Source of the DNA: Agapanthus africanus
Taxonomy: Eukaryota > Streptophyta > Magnoliopsida > Asparagales > Amaryllidaceae
DNA: 64,000 bases
Direction: 5' to 3'
NCBI GenBank assembly: GCA_030015575.1
Contig: CM057347.1
Location: forward strand, 510,573,176 to 510,637,175
The notes under the pieces: generated by a model
The model's input: the letters and a program-made list of their open reading frames with translations, nothing else
Database searches by the model: none
What the model was told of the DNA's origin: nothing
Program-made: the position numbers and the translations under genes
Shown: positions 39,338 through 49,300 of the stretch, piece by piece
Layout: each line of letters opens with the position of its first letter
Position numbering within the stretch: position 1 is the first letter of the stretch

Positions 39338-41485
39338 TGTAACGACTCTGAAATCTCTGTACAGAAATTTTCCTGTTAATATACAAAAAAGAGTATTACA
39401 GCCTGTGTAAGAGTTAAAAGTTATTTCTATTAAATAAAAGCAAGAAATAACTTGTAGCTTGCTGGTAAAGCCTTTGCACTGCTGTGACGTAGCCTATGTG
39501 TTCGATTCCCATCAGACACAATTATTTTTCTGATTTTTCTTTTTATTTTTGGAAGTCCAAAAGATTGCACGTGCAATACACAGGGAAATGAAAAGTTCAG
39601 AAAAATCAAACAAATGCAAAATGGTGTACACACTTAAAAACCCATATGGCATGAATCTCGAGGCATTTGCCTCACATCCGACCGACGAAAATGCCCTAGT
39701 GGACGGCGACGACGGTCTGGATGCATCCAAATTGCTTCGTGCTTTGCATACTTATCCTTTCAGCTCATCTTAACTCCTCTGCACTATTTGATTTCCCTGC
39801 AATCAAACAGAGACCTTTCATTTCACCAATTAACACCATTTTAATGCTTTTTAATCCACATTTTTAATTCTCAAACCCTAATTCTTCACTATAAATACCA
39901 CCCTGTGCCCTAGCTCTTCACCATTCTAAAAATTCTAGCAAAAACTCTCTCAAAAGTTCCTAAGTGCAAATGGAGTAAAGTGGAGTTAGTGAGCAAGCTT
40001 GTTCCGTCGAAAATCGAAACCATTTTCGGAGCTCCCGCGATGCCACGAAGACACTCCTCTCTTCCTAATCCTTTTCTTCATATTTTCAAAACCGTAAGTC
40101 CCTCTTCCCTTCTTCTTTTTTATCTCCATTCGTATTTTTTCAAAACAGTGATAAAAGTGAAGTTAACACGTAACAATCTTCGATTCTAAGCAATTTATCA
40201 TGCTTGATATGTCTAAATGTCATATAATCACACTAATATCTTTTTAAAACAAAACTCATATCTATTGTCTTTTTATGAAACCAAAATTTTATGTTCAATA
40301 CGCAAATAACGAACTTTTTCATTAAAATACCTTGAATTTTAATATCACCCCTTTCGATAATTGTTAAATACTTTTAGGAAAAACTTCAGGGGGTAACGAC
40401 CTACCCCATACGCACCTTTTGGTTTCATAGCACGATGCTTATATATATATGTTTGGTTCAAAGAATAATTTTTACAATAAAATACCATATATTTTTAAAA
40501 CCGGGTTTCTTTTAAAGCGGTATTTGTATTTCTTTGCAATTATGAATTTACAACCTTCGTTAGAGGACCTGCTAATGGATGATGCAGATTATCGCACATC
40601 CTTGGGATAGTAGAGCGAGATGCAGAACTCCTCACGGAGTATTCGATCTCGAAAGAAAATAAAATACGGTTTTTTTAAGAAATGCGAATTTTCTAAATAA
40701 AACTAATTTTCAAAATTAAATAAAATTATAAATTCATATTTTCATTATATTATGAAACCATATTTTTCTTTAAAAAAATAAAAGATTAAAAAATATTAAT
40801 AAAATACCATCAAATTACCAAAAGGAACTAGTTTTCAATAAAATACCATAAACTTTTAAAAACTAAATATTTATCATGAAAATACCAAAATACTTAAAAT
40901 ACAAGTTCATGAAAACCCTAAGTAATACAAATCACTCTCGAGGATTTATTTTTAACTATATTAAAAATATTTTTTCATAAAACCCATCGAGATATACAAA
41001 ATAATATTTTAAGAACTTTAGTAAATATAGATTTAAGCGGGATCAATTCTCTTGAGCCCCAGGGAACCGGAGAAAGTGAGTGCTTACCTATTCAAGTTAG
41101 AAAACTTAACGGAGTTATCAATAGCAATTGTCTAGGAAAATGACACAAATCCTGCCGTCCATATACAACAGTTTCCGATTACTCCCGAACCAAAGAATTC
41201 AAGAGTTAAAGCCGTTCATAAGTATGTGACTCAATCTGAGTCCAAACTCAAATATGAATCCAAAATCAAACATGAACTCGAATACTTGATCATAAACTTG
41301 AACACTCAAAATCAAAATCAAACTCAAATTTGCATACTTGGCTCAACTTGACCGAGCCATAGTTATAACTTGACATGAACTCAACATGACTATTTGAATA
41401 CATGATTACATCATGAACATGAAACTGAACATTTTGTATCCATGGTTTTGGCCAAGACTTGTAAACATAATTTATACAATACATT
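39338..41485 (+). repeat. 3' LTR of K0, first about 2.15 kb
   Basis: Starts TGTAACGACTCTGAAATC and follows the 5' LTR at roughly 95 percent by eye until about 41,485, where the G1 sequence interrupts it. TATA-like ACTATAAATACC is near 39,890 and a tRNA-like module at 39,450-39,518. The continuation is beyond the window. Confidence 0.87.
39450..39518 (+). other. tRNA-like A-box/B-box module in K LTRs
   Basis: TAGCTTGCTGG (39,455-39,465) fits an RNA polymerase III A box, and GTTCGATTCCC (39,500-39,510) a B box, about 35 bases apart. A D-arm-like GCTT-GCTGGTA-AAGC and a TTCGATT T-loop are visible. It is not a complete tRNA: acceptor pairing and a clean anticodon arm are missing. Counterparts lie at 20,634-20,706, 35,351-35,418 and, on minus, 16,232-16,300, so it is part of the K LTR. 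It may descend from a tRNA-derived SINE. Confidence 0.6.
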
Positions 41486-42261
41486 ACTGATTATTTTAAA
41501 ATATTGCACATTTAAATGAATATTTTCCTTATTATTATTAAGTACTAAAATGTGTTTATTGTAATTATAGAACATATGAGGGTTTATATGTAAAAAATTT
41601 ATTATCATATGTTTCTACATTATAATTAACATAATGAGAGAAACTGCATGCAAATAATATTTATATGAAATATTATAATTAAATGCATATCATATCAAAT
41701 ATTTCTAATCAATATTCTTAACATATAATATCATATAAAATGGTTAGGATAATATCTCAAAAATACCAAATCCTACTAACACTATTACTTGAGATATTGT
41801 GCAGATATTAGCTAAGGTCCGGAATCCAGGAGATCCGAATTAAATCGGGATGTCATAATCAAATCTGCCAGAATATTGAAGCAAATCATAAGATCTAACA
41901 ACAGCAGAGACTAGTTCATTATTATTAGAATATAGACATCTAAAAAATCTCCAAATATCAAAACAAGACAGCACAAAAAATCCCAGAAACTGAAGCCGCC
42001 AATATGCGGTGGATCCGCGGCAAACATAGGCATTATGCGGCGAAAGCGTGGCGGGTTAAAGGCTATAGGATTTGAGATTTTGGTGATTTGATCTTAACAG
42101 CATATATTCATAGATGGTATCTAGGGTTTCTAGTTTCCGTGACTATAAATAGGACCGAGAGCTTCACATCTAATCATCAACAGAAGAGATCAAGAGGTCC
42201 AAAGCGATCCACACATCCAGATGATCATCAGCTAGTCATCTACCTCCAACAAGATAGAGAG
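41486..42261 (+). mobile_element. G1: LTR-like sequence inserted in the K0 3' LTR
   Basis: Starts with TGATTATTTTAAAAT exactly where the K LTR stops. It is AT-rich upstream, with a TATA box CTATAAATAG near 42,144 and a leader-like stretch ending in AAGATAGAGAG, where F2 begins. This looks like the promoter part of an LTR. No coding sequence is seen and the family is unknown. Confidence 0.55.
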
Positions 42262-42643
42262 TGTTAGTTATATGTATGCCCTAGAGACCATTACTGTACA
42301 TACGATGTATATTGTAGTGGATGCTTGGACATATATAGGGAGGACTTTCTTACTCGACATGATAGTACGCTATCTGGTTGCTCTTTATCTTAATATATAC
42401 TCTGATTGTTTCTATATACATGTTGATAAAGCCCTTAGGATGTGTACTCGACTAATGGGACTATGATGAGATCATACTAGTGGGGCCACGGTAGTCGACG
42501 AGTACATCCTATAACTGTTCCTAGTCGAGGGTGTATCGAGACAGGGCATCGATACACTAGAGTAGACTAGCGTATACGCATTTTGACCCATATGATAGGC
42601 GATGGATGATCCCATATCCATCGGTGTTTGACATCAAGGATGG
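42262..42643 (+). mobile_element. F2: start of an F-family LTR, interrupted by T3
   Basis: Matches the first about 390 bases of F1 (28,745-29,130) closely and stops in TTTGACATCAAGGATG, where T3 begins. The remainder should follow T3 outside the window. The left flank GAGAG is a candidate target-site copy. Confidence 0.85.
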
Positions 42644-42697
42644 TGTTGTTTCCTGATTTAAAATCAGGAAAGCTTCTGGGAAAAGCTTCAGAAGAGG

Positions 42698-43173
42698 GTC
42701 ACGTGCTCACACGTGACTAGCGGTCACGTGTTGGCACGTGACACCTAAAAACATCATCAAGGCAAGTTCAGTTTCCTGACTACGTTGAAGAAAAGGGGGC
42801 TTCAGAAAGAGTCACGTGCTCCCACATGACCAGGGTCACGTAGCGACACGTGACATTTAAATGCAAGCGTCGAAGGCACACCAGTTCCCTGATCAAGTCA
42901 AGGAAAAGGCTTCAGAAGAGGTCACGTGCTTCCACGTGACCAGGGTCACGTGTTGCCACGTGACGTTCAAGACAGCAGACTCGTTCTCCAGTTGAACCAA
43001 GGAAAGAGAGAGTTCAAACAAGGGTCACGTGCTCACACGTGACCAGGGGTCACGTGGCAGCACGTGACGTTTAAGCAGCAATAAGAAGACAGAGCGCAAA
43101 AGAAAGGAAAAGGCTCATTCCAAAGGGGGTCACGTGCCCACACGTGACCATGAGTCACGTGGTCACACGTGAC
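42698..43173 (+). repeat. CACGTG (G-box) tandem array, five units
   Basis: Units begin at 42,698, 42,811, 42,921, 43,024 and 43,129. Most have the form GTCACGTG-n-CACGTGAC-n-GTCACGTG-n-CACGTGAC. I count 18 CACGTG sites here. CACGTG is the core G-box bound by plant bZIP and bHLH factors, and the GTCACGTG/CACGTGAC flanks suit bZIP binding. Lying in U3, the array is a likely enhancer; this is inference. Confidence 0.85.
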
Positions 43174-43625
43174 CGGCTTTCAAAGCCCATTGTGTTAACA
43201 GAATTAAATTCTGAAAGAAATTCAAATCTTTCCAAAGGAAAGCAACTATCTGGAACCAATCGAATTAAAGATTCAGAGGTGATCTATCTATGGGAAAATC
43301 TCGGGTTTGGAAAGATTTCCCCTTTAAATCTAACCAAAATAACAAAGGAGAATCTCTGGATTTAAAATCCAATGGTGAATAAAATTCACCTAATAATCCA
43401 AAGGTCCAAAATGAATGATGGATGCAAATCAAATCTTTCACGAAGATTCGTCAAAAACTGATTGATTCGGCTGCTTCTCCTATAAATAGGAGCCAAGAGA
43501 CATACATACGGATACATACGCAGAGAAGAAAAAAAAAGAAAAGGAAGAGAGCTTCGATACTTGGAGAACTTGGATCTTCTGCAAAAACCCTAGGTAAGAA
43601 AGGGAAAAACTCCTTGAAAGAAGAA

Positions 43626-44712
43626 GAGAATTTAATTCTCAACAGAGTTTAACTCTGATACATAAAAACAGAAGAATATATTTCTTCTCTCTTTGATAGA
43701 GGATCTGCAAAGTGCACATCTCCCCTTAAGGTTGAGAATTTAATTCTCAATGGGTCGAGATCCTGCCATGCAGATCCAAAACATAGAGAGGGAATGCAAG
43801 CATGAGAATTTAATTCTCACAGAACTATAGGAATTTAATTCCTTTAAAATAAAATTAGGGCTTGACCCAGTATCATGGGAATTTAATTCCTTCAGAATAA
43901 AAAGAAACAGGGTTTAACCCTAATTAAGAACTTAGTTCTGTTGAAACAACGGGAATTTAATTCCCTTAATCATCATTTAACAGGGAATGGGAATTCAATT
44001 CCTTAAAAACTTTTATTAGGGTTTAACCCTATTCAGCCCTTCACATTCAGAGTTAAACTCTATTCCAGAATATAAGTCTTTGAAAGGAAGTAGGAATTTA
44101 ATTCCTCTGAAATTTACAGCTCGAGGAATTTAATTCCTGAAAAAAAAAAAGATTAACAAAGCCTCTAAACAAAATACATAGAGGCAGGGTCACGTGTCAT
44201 CACGTGACCCCCCAAAAGATCTACAGAAAGCCCCTTTGAGGCAGCACCCCACGTGATCCACGTGACCCTTGGCAGAAGCTCTAATATATAGGCATTTGAA
44301 TGCCCATCACGTGATGGCACGTGATGCTCTGAAAGACACGATGATCTCAGAATAAATGAAGGGAGGGCGCTCTCACGTGCTGCCACGTGACCCCTCTTGT
44401 CTTAGTGTTTAACACTAAATTGAAACTCTCGAACCCAGTGTTAAAATACTGTTGGGCCTTAGTGTTCAACACTAATTAAAAAGCTTTATCTGCAGTGTTC
44501 AACACTGATTGCCTTAGTGTTTAACACTAATCTGAGATCTTCATTTGCAGTGTTCAACACTGATCTGTTTTAGTGTTTAACACTAATTTGAAAAGCCTTG
44601 TTGCTGGTGTTTAACACCAATTATCTCTTAGTGTTAAACACTAATTTGTCAACCTCATTCCCAGTGTTCAACACTGATTGCTCTGTAGTGTTTAACACTA
44701 GGCTTTGACCCA
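43626..44712 (+). repeat. Field of TTYAA-centred palindromes in the T3 LTR
   Basis: More than twenty odd palindromes share a TTYAA core with changing but complementary arms: GAGAATT-T-AATTCTC, AGAGTT-T-AACTCT, GGAATT-T-AATTCC, AGGGTT-T-AACCCT, then from 44,402 AGTGTTYAACACT repeatedly and GGTGTTTAACACC once. GAACT-T-AGTTC is a variant that breaks the core but keeps pairing. Confidence 0.88.
44189..44391 (+). repeat. Second G-box group in the T3 LTR
   Basis: Four pairs of CACGTG sites (eight in all), for example TCACGTGTCATCACGTGACC and CATCACGTGATGGCACGTG. Together with the upstream array the LTR holds about 26. Confidence 0.85.
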
Positions 44713-44886
44713 ATTGACTAAATGGATGGAGGCAAAGCCTCTCCTGATTGGACTTAGCCCAAGATGGCCATAAGTCCTCAATTTGTGATTAACTGGGCCA
44801 ATAGACTCATAACACAATTAATTCGTCTTGATCCCAAATTGGGCCAAGGACTATTTAATCCACTCCGGTTCTAGGGTACATCTCTT

Positions 44887-44938
44887 CACTCCTTTGATAC
44901 TTGGCATTGTAATCCCTCAATGTCTTCAAAGAGGTGAC
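44887..44938 (+). repeat. Covarying LTR hairpin, copy 1
   Basis: Nested stems CCTTTGA...TCAAAGAGG (outer) and CATTG...CAATG (inner) around TAATCCCT. Related copies are at 45,495-45,545, 46,021-46,065 and 58,898-58,950, with paired substitutions in both stems. Confidence 0.75.
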
Positions 44939-44999
44939 GGGTCCCGACGACCACACATTGATACGGACTGCGGGGTCCTTAAACCCGTGTTTAATGCAA

Positions 45000-45120
45000 A
45001 ATTCCTGGTTACATGGAACGCGGATAATGTCACTCTTTGACCCCGTGGAAAACGTCCAGAGCGGAGCCTGGTCCTCGCAGAGCACGGCAGTGAACCCGTG
45101 TGAAGCATCCAGAGCACATA
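45000..45120 (+). repeat. LTR copy of the 171-bp repeat sequence
   Basis: ATTCCTGGTTACATGGAACG through GAACCCGTGTGAAGCATCC closely matches the units tandemly repeated at 57,455-58,775, and best resembles the last, shorter unit there, including the following ACCGGACTGTGG. The LTR holds it once. Confidence 0.85.
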
Positions 45121-45127
45121 CCGGACT

Positions 45128-45350
45128 GTGGGGTCCTTAAACCCATAGACTACGACGTCCTTAACCTTGACCGAGATGTCTTAAAACTAACAACGGACTG
45201 TGGGGTCCTTAAACCCATGGACTACGACGTCCTTAACCTTGACCGAGATGTCTTAAAACTAACAGTGGACCGCAATGTCCTTAAACTACCCATGGACCGC
45301 AATGTCCTTAAACTACCCATGGACCGCAATGTCTTTAAACTAGAACAATA
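45128..45350 (+). repeat. GGAC-n6-GTCC and GTCCTTAAA stem repeats in the LTR
   Basis: Repeated GGACTGTGGGGTCC, GGACTACGACGTCC and GGACCGCAATGTCC phrases separated by TTAAAC linkers. Each has GGAC/GTCC arms, and TGGG-GTCCTTAAA-CCCA forms an alternative stem. An earlier version, CGGG-GTCCTTAAA-CCCG, is at 44,971-44,987. Confidence 0.8.
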
Positions 45351-45450
45351 GAGCCCCGCATGCTCTTTTGTCGGATCTAAACGGTCCCGTTTAAGTTGGT
45401 CTTAGCCTCAAAGATGGCTAACGTATCCTTAAACCTTCAAACAGAGTGGA

Positions 45451-45458
45451 CTATAAAT
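45451..45458 (+). promoter_or_regulatory. Probable TATA box of the T3 LTR
   Basis: CTATAAAT, about 700 bases before the LTR end, downstream of the G-box and palindrome field and upstream of the U5-like hairpins. Position and form fit the element promoter; no transcript data are available. A weaker CTATTTAA near 44,850 is an alternative. Confidence 0.55.
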
Positions 45459-45889
45459 CCCCCCAATTAACTCTGGCTCAAGGGTACATCTCTGAACTCC
45501 TCTGACATCCGTCGTTGTAATTCTTCAACGTCGTCAGAGAGGTGACGGGTCCTGACGGCCATACATACGTTGGACCTCTAGGTCCCTAAACTGGAACAAT
45601 GGAGTTCAAACACTCCTTTATCGGATCTAAACGATCCCGTTAAGTTGATCTTAGTCACAAAGTTAGACTAACGCATCCTTAACAAAAGTTTGAGTTGATC
45701 TTAGCCTCAAGTACGGCTGACGTATCCTCAAACCAAACCCCCAAACCCAAATCTAAGATAATACGGATTTGGACTAGTCCACGCCCTACGGGCGACGACA
45801 TAACTCAGTCTCCGTAAACAATCCACGGGCAACAAAACACAAAACAAACACCCACGACACGAAGTGACCAGCTGGAGAAGGAGAAAGTT

Positions 45890-45990
45890 GTTACCGCAAT
45901 GCGGTAGCGTAATTAACTGCAGGGGCTTGCGCCTGCAGGGAAGAGCGTCCCCACAATCAAAAACCCCTCAAGCGAGGGGGAATCTGACGA
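45890..45990 (+). repeat. U5 hairpins of T3
   Basis: Three compact inverted repeats in a row: TACCGCAATGCGGTA, CTGCAGGGGCTTGCGCCTGCAG (7-base arms), and CCCCTCAAGCGAGGGG. The last follows TCCCCACAATCAA, which is also present in T1 and T2. Confidence 0.8.
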
Positions 45991-46156
45991 AGTCTGCTAC
46001 ATCGGACGCATCCGTTTAAACCTTCGATACATGGTGCCATAAATCAACTTGGCATCTTCGGAGAGGTGAACGGATAGCACCAATTAGTATCTGCCCCGAA
46101 TCTCAGTGCCAAGACACCGCAGTCTTGCGCGCCGTCCTTCGGAGGGGAACAGATTC

Positions 46157-46175
46157 TGGCACGCCCGGTGGGACC
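46157..46175 (+). other. Primer binding site of T3
   Basis: TGGCACGCCCGGTGGGACC, five bases after the LTR end; near-identical to that of T2. The matching tRNA was not identified by eye. Confidence 0.82.
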
Positions 46176-46303
46176 TTTTCCTCTTTCCACTCCACACTTC
46201 GTGTGTCGTGACTCGTGAACCAATCGCGGTTCGCCAATGGTTGCCCTTGGGTTTCAAGATACTAAGAATTGGCGTCTTGCTTATTGCAGAAAGCAAAGGA
46301 TCG

Positions 46304-49300
46304 ATGGCTTCTACTTCCATGAAATTCTCCAACTGCTTAGGCTGCAATTGCAGCCAACGCTCTGCCTCGCCAGGAGGTATAGCCTACGGACCCCAAGCTG
46401 CTTCGCTATTCACAATGCCCGTGGAACAGGTCACTCGCGCCACCACAGGATTGTTCTTTGGGACCATGCTCCCACCTACAAACTTCACCGCTCCAGCGCC
46501 GACAACGGAAGCTCTCAAGAAGTCGGTCTTTGATCGTCTTACCCCTGCCGCGGCTCCTCTCAACGAGTCGCCCAACGTCAACGCCTCGGTCTTCTCTAGA
46601 TTGGGCCAGAAATCCTGCGAACCCATCATGGGACCTACAATCTCAGAGAAGGCTGCTTCTAAGAAGGTGTCCGCTCCTGCCCCCGAAGTCGTCAAGGCAG
46701 CTTCTCCGGCCAAGAGGTCGGTCTTTACAAGATTAACGGCTTCATCTCCCGCTCCTACTGCCCAAAGGACATCGGTCTTTGACAGGCTAATACCAACTGC
46801 GACCCCCCATCCAGACAGGGGGCAAGACGAAACCATTCTTACCGCTGACCCTACACCGTCCGCTCGACACGCTCGACGTCGCCATTGGCGCCGAGTAAGG
46901 AAGGCTGGGGGCAACTCCCCCTCCGGGTTGACTCCATCGGCCCCGATGGCAGAGGTTAATGCTGCTGTTCCAACTGGGAACAGCTTTGAAATGCTAAATA
47001 AGGTGCGAAGGAATTCTCCTACGGCAGTGCTGAAGAGGTCTCCTCCCCCATTAAAAAAGGTTGTCGAAATAAAACCCGAACAACCCCGATCTCCTCAACG
47101 GCTGTCTTCCAAAATCTATAAGGTTTGGCGGCAGGCACGGGACTCGATCATCGATCCAAACTTCTCCCGCCAACACAAGAAGCTGAAAATCCAACCGGAA
47201 GCTGGTCACCAGGCTAAACCCCAAAAGGCTGTCGGGACGCCCACCTCAACGGCCCCCTCAACCTCCATGGCTCATAAAAGGAGGAGGCCGCAGAAAACCC
47301 CACAGCATACAACGACGGTTAAAAGCACTGAGCCCAGACGCCCTAAGTCTGGGAGCATGGTGGTCCACACTGTTTACATGGCCTCTGGAAAAGTGGAAAG
47401 CCGCACGTCTACGGGCCACCGACCGCTAACCCGATCCGTGACGAAGGCTCAAGAGCAGCAACAAAAGCTTCAAGAAATGATGAATGCTATGGCCGCACTC
47501 ACCGGGCCAAAAGAAAACCCAGAAACATCCTCAGACGCACGCCGGGAGGAAGAAACCGATGCTGAATTCCTTCGCCGGACACTGGAGAAAAGGGATAAAG
47601 AGGCTGCTGAACAAGCGACCAATATACAACGGATGGGCCTCCTCTTCCAAGATGTGATAGGAATGATGATCCAGCAGGACTTACCCGCCGAAGATCCCCC
47701 AATCGTTCTTGAAGACGACCGAGGAGAAACGTCAAATCCACCACCAGCCCTCTCAACGGCCAAGGAGGAGGCAATCTCTAAGGCTGACTTGGCTGACTAC
47801 ATAGCCCAGCAGATCCGGGTTCATCACGCGACTGAGGCAGCTGGTCAAGTCGTGAAAACGGGGCGGCCGTATCCGAGCTGGTACGACCAAATCAAATACC
47901 CGCAAGGCTATACGATACCAAAATTCCACGTGTATAAGGGGACCGGCAATCCCCACCAACACGTCGCCCAGTTCCGGGCCCTCTGCGGTAACACCGGCGG
48001 TGATGATAAACTGTTGCTCCGCCAGTTCGTGGGCAGCTTATCAGAAACTGTGTTCGAATGGTATTCGGAACTCCCGAACGATTCTATCAAAACGTTCGCT
48101 GAAATGGAGCTGTTGTTCACTCAGCGATTCGCAAGTGCTAGCGAACGCACTCCAATAACTGCACTGATTAACGCCAGGGTAAAACCGGGCGAAACCTGGG
48201 TCCAGTACGCTATACGCTGGCGGAACTTGTGGTCGAGATGCGAGCAACGCATTGAGGAAGCACCTGCGGTGGGCATGTTCGTGGGAACTCTAGACCCTCA
48301 CGCAACTATCTCCCAGTTTATGATGTTCTTTAAGCCAACCACATTCCAGGCTTTAATCGACAAGTTGGCCCAGATGGACCAGATGGGTCATAGACCACCT
48401 CCCCCGAAGTCGGAACCTCGGAATGACAAGGGTAAAGGAAGGGCAACCTTTGTTGCGAATGCCCAACAGCAACCTAACGCCCCGAAACCGGCAGATCAAC
48501 TCGAGGAAAGGCGTCGGTATTATAATGAGAAGATGAAGCGTCCCTACTCGTTCCCACGAGACAAGACGAAACGGTTATTCGAGCTGGCAATACGCAACAT
48601 ACTGATAAGCCTACCAAATCCAAGGCGACCGCCGCAACCCACCGAAGTGAATAACCCTAACTATTGCCCTTACCATCAAACGGTAGGCCATCCGATTGAA
48701 GATTGCTTCGTCTTCAAAGGATGGATTGAAGACCAGTACCTCCAGGGGAAGTTTGTACTGTCCGAAAAGTGGAAGGTGAACCCCCCACAGCCGCATGCTC
48801 CTAGGAAAGCGGATACACCGGGGGCAACGTGTTCTTTTATTGAAGAAGCTCCATGGGAGGTCGTGCTATCAACTAAAACCAGAAGAATGCTGAGAGACCT
48901 TCATGCGTGCCCTGCGATCGAATGGAAGGACCCTCTTGAACCTCAAATTATCGAAGGGATGCTAAGGCGCCGCCCGACTACAAAGACTCACGATAAAAGC
49001 CCAGATACTCACACCCAATCGTCAAAATCTTCGAAGAAAAAGAAGAAGAAATCCAAGAAGTCCGTGAAGCCTGGAAAAGAGCACACGAACTTGCAGAAGC
49101 AAATCGACGCACTGGAAGAGTACAATCAAAAGGCGCGAACCCCTGTCACACTGCAAGAGTTCCTCAACCACATCTTTCAAGAAGAAGATGTTGGAGAAAG
49201 CTCGTCGGATGAATCCGAAGGATATGTGGCGAGTTGTAACGTAATATCCCATTCGTTTACCGATGATGGGAAAACTCCTGGCATTGAAAAGCTGGAGACA

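Larger units (their letters stand above)
20522..41485 (+). mobile_element. K0: Tekay-type chromovirus (Ty3/gypsy) with nested insertions
   Basis: 5' LTR (20,522-23,312), degenerate primer site, gag (23,456 to about 24,780), protease (about 24,820-25,250), the end of reverse transcriptase, RNase H and integrase (33,791-39,110, with a solo LTR inside), chromodomain-like tail (about 39,130-39,285), polypurine tract and 3' LTR from 39,338. Insertions: M2 with F1 between protease and reverse transcriptase, a K solo LTR inside integrase, and G1/F2/T3 inside the 3' LTR, whose remainder is beyond the window. The first 105 bases of the two LTRs differ at about five positions, suggesting an age of a few million years at usual plant rates. 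The coding part is broken at several points. Confidence 0.87.
42644..46151 (+). repeat. 5' LTR of T3, about 3.5 kb
   Basis: Begins TGTTGTTTCC and ends GGGGAACA (matched TGTT/AACA ends). The start is set where similarity to F1 ends and could be three bases earlier; the end is set by the primer site. Contents in order: five CACGTG-rich units of about 103-113 bp, TTYAA palindromes (43,626-44,712), four more CACGTG pairs (44,189-44,391), GTCCTTAAA stems, TATA box CTATAAAT at 45,451, and U5 hairpins. No gene is seen in it. Confidence 0.85.

Noticed and set aside
39450-39518. A functional tRNA gene
   Set aside because: A and B boxes are present, but the acceptor stem and a clear anticodon arm are not, and the sequence repeats in every K LTR that covers the site.
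41486-42261. Host promoter with TATA box near 42,144
   Set aside because: It begins exactly where the K LTR breaks off and is followed by F2; most simply an LTR fragment of another element.
46106-46303. Upstream in-frame ATG for the T3 polyprotein
   Set aside because: It lies within the LTR end, before the primer binding site; the ATG at 46,304 is the reasonable start.
46384-46914. Minus-strand 176-codon ORF
   Set aside because: Shadow of the low-complexity gag N terminus of T3.
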